Shown here piece by piece: positions 7,263 to 9,482 of a DNA stretch of 9,482 nucleotides. The stretch is from Pseudolysobacter sp. (lineage in GTDB: Bacteria; Pseudomonadota; Gammaproteobacteria; Xanthomonadales; Rhodanobacteraceae). The stretch covers positions 1 through 9,482 of the forward strand of contig JANXUW010000537.1 in NCBI GenBank assembly GCA_025351985.1, read 5' to 3'. The position numbers were made by a program, and so were the translations under genes. How positions within the stretch are numbered: position 1 is the stretch's first letter; every line of letters begins with the position of its first letter. The notes beneath the pieces were generated by a model. The model had not been told where the DNA came from, made no database searches, and saw only the letters and a program-made list of their open reading frames with translations.

Positions 7263-8099
7263 ATGCACGACAACCGCTGCGCTACGGGCCATCGCCACGC
7301 ACGCCGACGCGCTACGATTATCGTTGCGATGCTGCTGGCGGCGCTGCTCGGCGCAGCCAGGCGCGGCACGGCAGTGCAGGCGGCGTACATGCCAATTTCC
7401 GCTACCAAATTCGTCAGCGTGATCGCGACCGAACCGGATGCCAGTCCAGTCACGATTGCCGCGTATGCGTTGCGCAGCGAGCCGGTCACGAATGCGGAAT
7501 TCCTCGCCTTTGTCACAACCCAGCCGCAGTGGCGACGCGATCATGCTCCCGCCGTTTTCGCGGAGAGCCGCTACCTGGCGCAATGGCAAGCGGCGGATCG
7601 TCTTGGTACTAACGCCCTACCCGATCAACCGGTAACGCAAGTGAGCTGGTTCGCGGCGCAGGCGTTTTGCGAATCGGAACACGCGCGCCTGCCGACGTGG
7701 CTGGAATGGGAGCGTGCGGCAGCGGCCAGCAGCACGGTCGCCGATGCGCGCAACGATCCGGCATGGCGGCAACAAACGCTGGACTGGTATGCACATCCCT
7801 CAGGCGCCGCGCTCGCCGTGATCGGCGCTGCGCCAAATCTGTTCGGCGTGCGCGATCTGCACGGCTTGATCTGGGAATGGACCGACGATTTCAACGCCTT
7901 GATGATCACCGCAGATAGTCGCGACCAGGACGATCCGGACCGTCTCAAGTTCTGCGGCGCTGGCGCGTTGAATCTGCGCGATCGCGACAACTATGCGTTG
8001 CTGATGCGGATCGCGATGCTATCGTCGCTGCAAGCCGCCGATACCACGACCAATCTCGGCTTTCGTTGCGCGCGTTCGCTGACGGAGAAAACACCATGA
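7263..8099 (+). CDS. nirV: NirV, formylglycine-generating-enzyme (SUMF1) family protein
   Basis: A 278-residue exported protein: an Arg-rich N-terminus (HARRRATI), then a hydrophobic segment (residues 19-30) and a probable cleavage near VQA. The FGE-sulfatase fold is shown by VTNAEFLAF (residues 75-83), PVTQVSWFAAQAFCESEHAR followed by LPTWLEWERAA (residues 123-153), FGVRDLHGLIWEWTDD (194-209) and NLGFRCAR (264-271). The two active-site cysteines of genuine formylglycine-generating enzymes, in the Ser-Tyr-Cys region, have no equivalent; that stretch reads NYALLMRIAMLSS. It is therefore unlikely to oxidise sulfatase cysteines. NirV is known as the frequent partner of nirK in denitrifiers (first described in Rhodobacter sphaeroides); its role is still unclear, and nitrite reduction does not always need it. 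It starts one base after the nirK stop and ends in an ATGA overlap with the sco gene. Confidence 0.88.
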   Translation: MHDNRCATGHRHARRRATIIVAMLLAALLGAARRGTAVQAAYMPISATKFVSVIATEPDASPVTIAAYALRSEPVTNAEFLAFVTTQPQWRRDHAPAVFAESRYLAQWQAADRLGTNALPDQPVTQVSWFAAQAFCESEHARLPTWLEWERAAAASSTVADARNDPAWRQQTLDWYAHPSGAALAVIGAAPNLFGVRDLHGLIWEWTDDFNALMITADSRDQDDPDRLKFCGAGALNLRDRDNYALLMRIAMLSSLQAADTTTNLGFRCARSLTEKTP

Positions 8100-8692
8100 A
8101 AATTTCAACTTTTTTTGCGGCGAGATTCGTCCTCGCCTGCGCCTGCGTCGCGGCCCCGACATTCGCAACTTCCGCGCACGTTGCAACGACGGCCTTGCCC
8201 GGTGATTCGGTCTATCAACTTGATGTGCCGCTGGTCGATCAGGACGGTCGCCGCTTGCATCTGGCCGACCGCCGCGGCAAGCCGCAACTCATCAGCATGT
8301 TCTATACGTCATGCCAGTATGTCTGCCCGCTAATCATCGATACTCTGCAAAAAACCGAGCACGCGTTAGCCGCGGCCGACTGCACGCGAGTCGAGGTGAC
8401 GCTGGTCAGTTTCGATCCGGCTACCGATACCCCGCCGGCGCTGAAAAAAGTCGCCGATGAACGTCATGTGCTGAGTCCACGCTGGTTGCTGACTCGCACC
8501 GAAGCGCCGCAGGTGCGCAAACTTGCTGCCGTGCTCGGCATCCAGTATCGCGAGTTGCAGAATCACGATTTCAATCACACCAGCGTGCTGATCCTGCTCG
8601 ACGCAGACGGACGCATAGTTGCTCGCACCGATAAAATTGGCGAAGTCGACCCGCGCTTCGTTGCCGAGATCGAGCGCGCTATTGCTCGCTAG
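8096..8692 (+). CDS. SCO1/SenC family copper chaperone
   Basis: A 198-residue thioredoxin-fold protein of the SCO1/SenC/PrrC family, exported by an N-terminal signal peptide (residues 1 to about 27, cleavage probably near SAHVA). The Cu-binding motif TSCQYVCP has Cys73 and Cys77 (CX3C), and the third ligand His161 lies in DFNHTSVLILLD; all three are present, so it can bind Cu(I)/Cu(II). The family normally delivers copper to, or reduces, the CuA site of cytochrome oxidase, and SenC helps cbb3 oxidase assembly. Here it is the third gene of nirK-nirV, starting inside the nirV stop (ATGA, 8096-8099). This points to copper loading of NirK, an inference from linkage. Alternatively it serves the cbb3 oxidase matured by the ccoIS genes at the left. 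A SenC-type name is possible, but no specific symbol is assigned. Confidence 0.9.
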   Translation: MKISTFFAARFVLACACVAAPTFATSAHVATTALPGDSVYQLDVPLVDQDGRRLHLADRRGKPQLISMFYTSCQYVCPLIIDTLQKTEHALAAADCTRVEVTLVSFDPATDTPPALKKVADERHVLSPRWLLTRTEAPQVRKLAAVLGIQYRELQNHDFNHTSVLILLDADGRIVARTDKIGEVDPRFVAEIERAIAR

Positions 8693-8717
8693 GGATGCTC
8701 CGATCAACTCAACGCAG
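8687..8717 (+). repeat. 31-base near-repeat spanning the sco stop codon (copy 2)
   Basis: Partner of the copy at 4145-4175, with 26 of 31 bases identical and no gaps. It contains the last two bases of the codon before the final Arg region, the TAG stop and the following 25 bases. In both places the repeat is in the same phase relative to the stop codon. It lies upstream of the hairpin at 8760-8786. Confidence 0.6.
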
Positions 8718-8759
8718 TCGACCTGCGACTGCCGCGCATACCCTACGCAGATACTTGCT

Positions 8760-8786
8760 ACGCACGTCATTCCAAATGACGTGCGT
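8760..8786. terminator. Perfect 12-bp hairpin between convergent sco and HiPIP genes
   Basis: ACGCACGTCATT (8760-8771) and AATGACGTGCGT (8775-8786) are exact reverse complements with a 3-base loop CCA; one more T-G wobble pair can close the base. The hairpin sits 67 bases after the sco stop and 26 bases beyond the HiPIP stop, so it could end or stabilise transcripts from both sides. Neither side has a clear T-tract (only GTTTA on the + side), so classical rho-independent termination is uncertain. Confidence 0.6.
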
Positions 8787-8812
8787 GCGGGTTTATGCAG
8801 CGTGTCAAACGA

Positions 8813-9151
8813 TCACGCCTTCGCGCTGTAAGCGCTGCACCAGCCTTTGCCGGAAACGGCGCGGCTGGGGAACAACGGACAACCTGCCCACGGCGTTTTT
8901 TCGGTGCCACTGAAGAGCTTGCAGTTGACACACTGCTGCCCTGCCTTGTGGGTGGAATACTTCGCCGCGTCTACCTTGCTGGCGTCTTCCTTGTAACCGA
9001 GAGCAGTCGCGGTCGCGTCGGACTCGGACAGATGTGCCAGATCTTCGGCGCGTGCAGGTGCAGGCATCGCAATGGCAAGAATGCCCAAGCTGGCGATGGC
9101 GCCGGTCAACTTGAGAAATTCTCGACGCGGGTGGTTCTCATGGTTGGTCAT
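8813..9151 (-). CDS. High-potential iron-sulfur protein (HiPIP), Tat-exported
   Basis: A 112-residue precursor. The N-terminus holds a twin-arginine signal (HPRREFLKL, then a hydrophobic stretch to MPAPARA), consistent with export of a pre-folded, cofactor-loaded protein. The mature part of about 75 residues carries the four HiPIP cysteines in CVNC, WAGC and GWC, spaced CX2C-X13-C-X13-C, with conserved aromatic residues around the cluster and a final CSAYSAKA. HiPIPs hold a [4Fe-4S]2+/3+ cluster and shuttle single electrons in the periplasm, typically from the bc1 complex to oxidases or reaction centres. Start: ATG at 9151-9149 has GGAAG a proper distance upstream. A longer in-frame ATG at 9226 would lie upstream of the start predicted from the FNR box (about 9210). 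It is convergent with the nirK-nirV-sco operon and may share its physiology as an electron donor. Confidence 0.94.
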   Translation of the reverse strand: MTNHENHPRREFLKLTGAIASLGILAIAMPAPARAEDLAHLSESDATATALGYKEDASKVDAAKYSTHKAGQQCVNCKLFSGTEKTPWAGCPLFPSRAVSGKGWCSAYSAKA

Positions 9152-9244
9152 GGCAGGCTTCCATTGGGGTTGGGGACTCGGAAATTTGCCAAGCCGGATG
9201 GGCTGGCAATGTCCGCAACGTAACATTTCGGCGCCGAGCCGACG

Positions 9245-9258
9245 CTGATCTGGATCAA
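9245..9258 (-). promoter_or_regulatory. FNR-type operator upstream of the HiPIP gene
   Basis: On the + strand this reads CTGATCTGGATCAA, 9 of 10 fixed bases of the FNR consensus; read toward the HiPIP gene the perfect half TTGAT comes first. Centre 9251.5. A class II position predicts transcription on the minus strand from about 9210. The hexamer at 9222-9217 (minus strand TACGTT) keeps the key T, A and final T of TATAAT at -12, -11 and -7. The leader would be about 59 bases. Confidence 0.75.
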
Positions 9259-9482
9259 GTCGAATAGGTGTATCGGCTCTGTGCGTTCCTGCCGCTGATC
9301 GGCATCATCGCGATATTCCTGCCGAATCTGGAAAAACCAGACCCGCCCTCGCCGCCTGAATGTATCGTTGCACCTCATCGATGAGCTGACTTGTATAGGT
9401 GAAGTGCAAACTTCTGTTACTCGCGTGCAATTCCGCGCGCCGGGTACTACATTAGCGCCGCTATTGCCGATCAATCCGCTGT
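9259..9482. other. Right-end region with no supported gene; contains a 12-bp palindrome
   Basis: From the HiPIP start to the window edge is 331 bases without a gene. The FNR box is the only clear signal. A perfect palindrome CTCATCGATGAG lies at 9374-9385 and could be an operator for a gene beyond the edge. A 38-codon GTG-started frame (9268-9384, +) encodes a short hydrophobic stretch but has no ribosome-binding site and starts upstream of any FNR-driven + strand transcript. A minus-strand open frame across this region shows no recognisable motif. I see no coding signal I can defend. Confidence 0.5.

Noticed and set aside
5912..7516. 534-codon open frame on the minus strand, opposite nirK
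   Set aside because: It is antisense to nirK, in which every catalytic residue is present; no domain motif, no ribosome-binding site. Long open antisense frames are expected at this GC content.
9268..9384. Short + strand GTG frame with a hydrophobic stretch near the right edge
   Set aside because: Directly preceded by an in-frame stop, no SD, and its start is upstream of any + strand transcript driven by the 9245 box; no family recognised.
9148..9474. 108-codon minus-strand frame upstream of HiPIP
   Set aside because: It overlaps the HiPIP promoter region and start, shows no recognisable motif, and has irregular composition.
1..9482. CRISPR arrays, tRNA or rRNA genes, insertion sequences or toxin-antitoxin modules
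   Set aside because: No regularly spaced repeats, tRNA cloverleaf, rRNA-like stretch, transposase motif or paired small genes seen.

Overview
The window is a compact, high-GC cluster for low-oxygen respiration and denitrification. Nine protein genes are supported: eight on the + strand and one at the right end on the - strand. The host looks like a Gram-negative proteobacterium. The evidence is the cbb3-oxidase maturation genes, an [4Fe-4S]-type FNR, a Tat-exported high-potential iron-sulfur protein and a lipoprotein-type export signal. A Rhodanobacteraceae/Xanthomonadales-like gammaproteobacterium, or a betaproteobacterium, would fit. The taxon is inferred from gene content only and is not proven by the sequence.

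Layout. (1) Positions 1-1845: the 3' part of ccoI (copper P-type ATPase), then ccoS and a DsbD_2/TauE-SafE-like membrane protein gene. All three are joined by ATGA overlaps. (2) Positions 1923-4150: an FNR box, hemN (oxygen-independent haem synthesis) and an fnr-type regulator gene. (3) Positions 4226-5550: a second FNR box and nnrS (NO-related haem/copper membrane protein). (4) Positions 5662-8692: a third FNR box and an operon of nirK (copper nitrite reductase fused to cytochrome c, predicted lipoprotein), nirV (degenerate formylglycine-generating-enzyme homologue) and a SCO1/SenC copper chaperone gene. (5) Positions 8760-8786: a 12-bp perfect hairpin between convergent genes. (6) Positions 8813-9151, minus strand: a HiPIP gene with its own FNR box about 93 bp upstream of its start.

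How it works together. FNR senses oxygen through an iron-sulfur cluster, judging from its cysteines. Four FNR-type boxes precede hemN-fnr, nnrS, nirK-nirV-sco and the HiPIP gene, so the regulator probably controls its own operon and the surrounding denitrification genes. HemN supplies haem without oxygen. CcoI, CcoS and possibly the DsbD_2-like protein mature the cbb3 oxidase. NirK reduces nitrite to NO, NnrS belongs to the NO response, SCO may deliver copper to NirK, and HiPIP may carry electrons. No NO reductase gene and no ccoNOP structural genes lie in the window.

The least expected observations are these. The hemN and nnrS start codons fall within one base of the transcription start predicted from their FNR boxes, which suggests leaderless mRNAs. 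A 31-base near-repeat (26/31 identical) lies across the stop codons of two unrelated genes, fnr and sco. NirK appears to be lipid-anchored with its own cytochrome domain.
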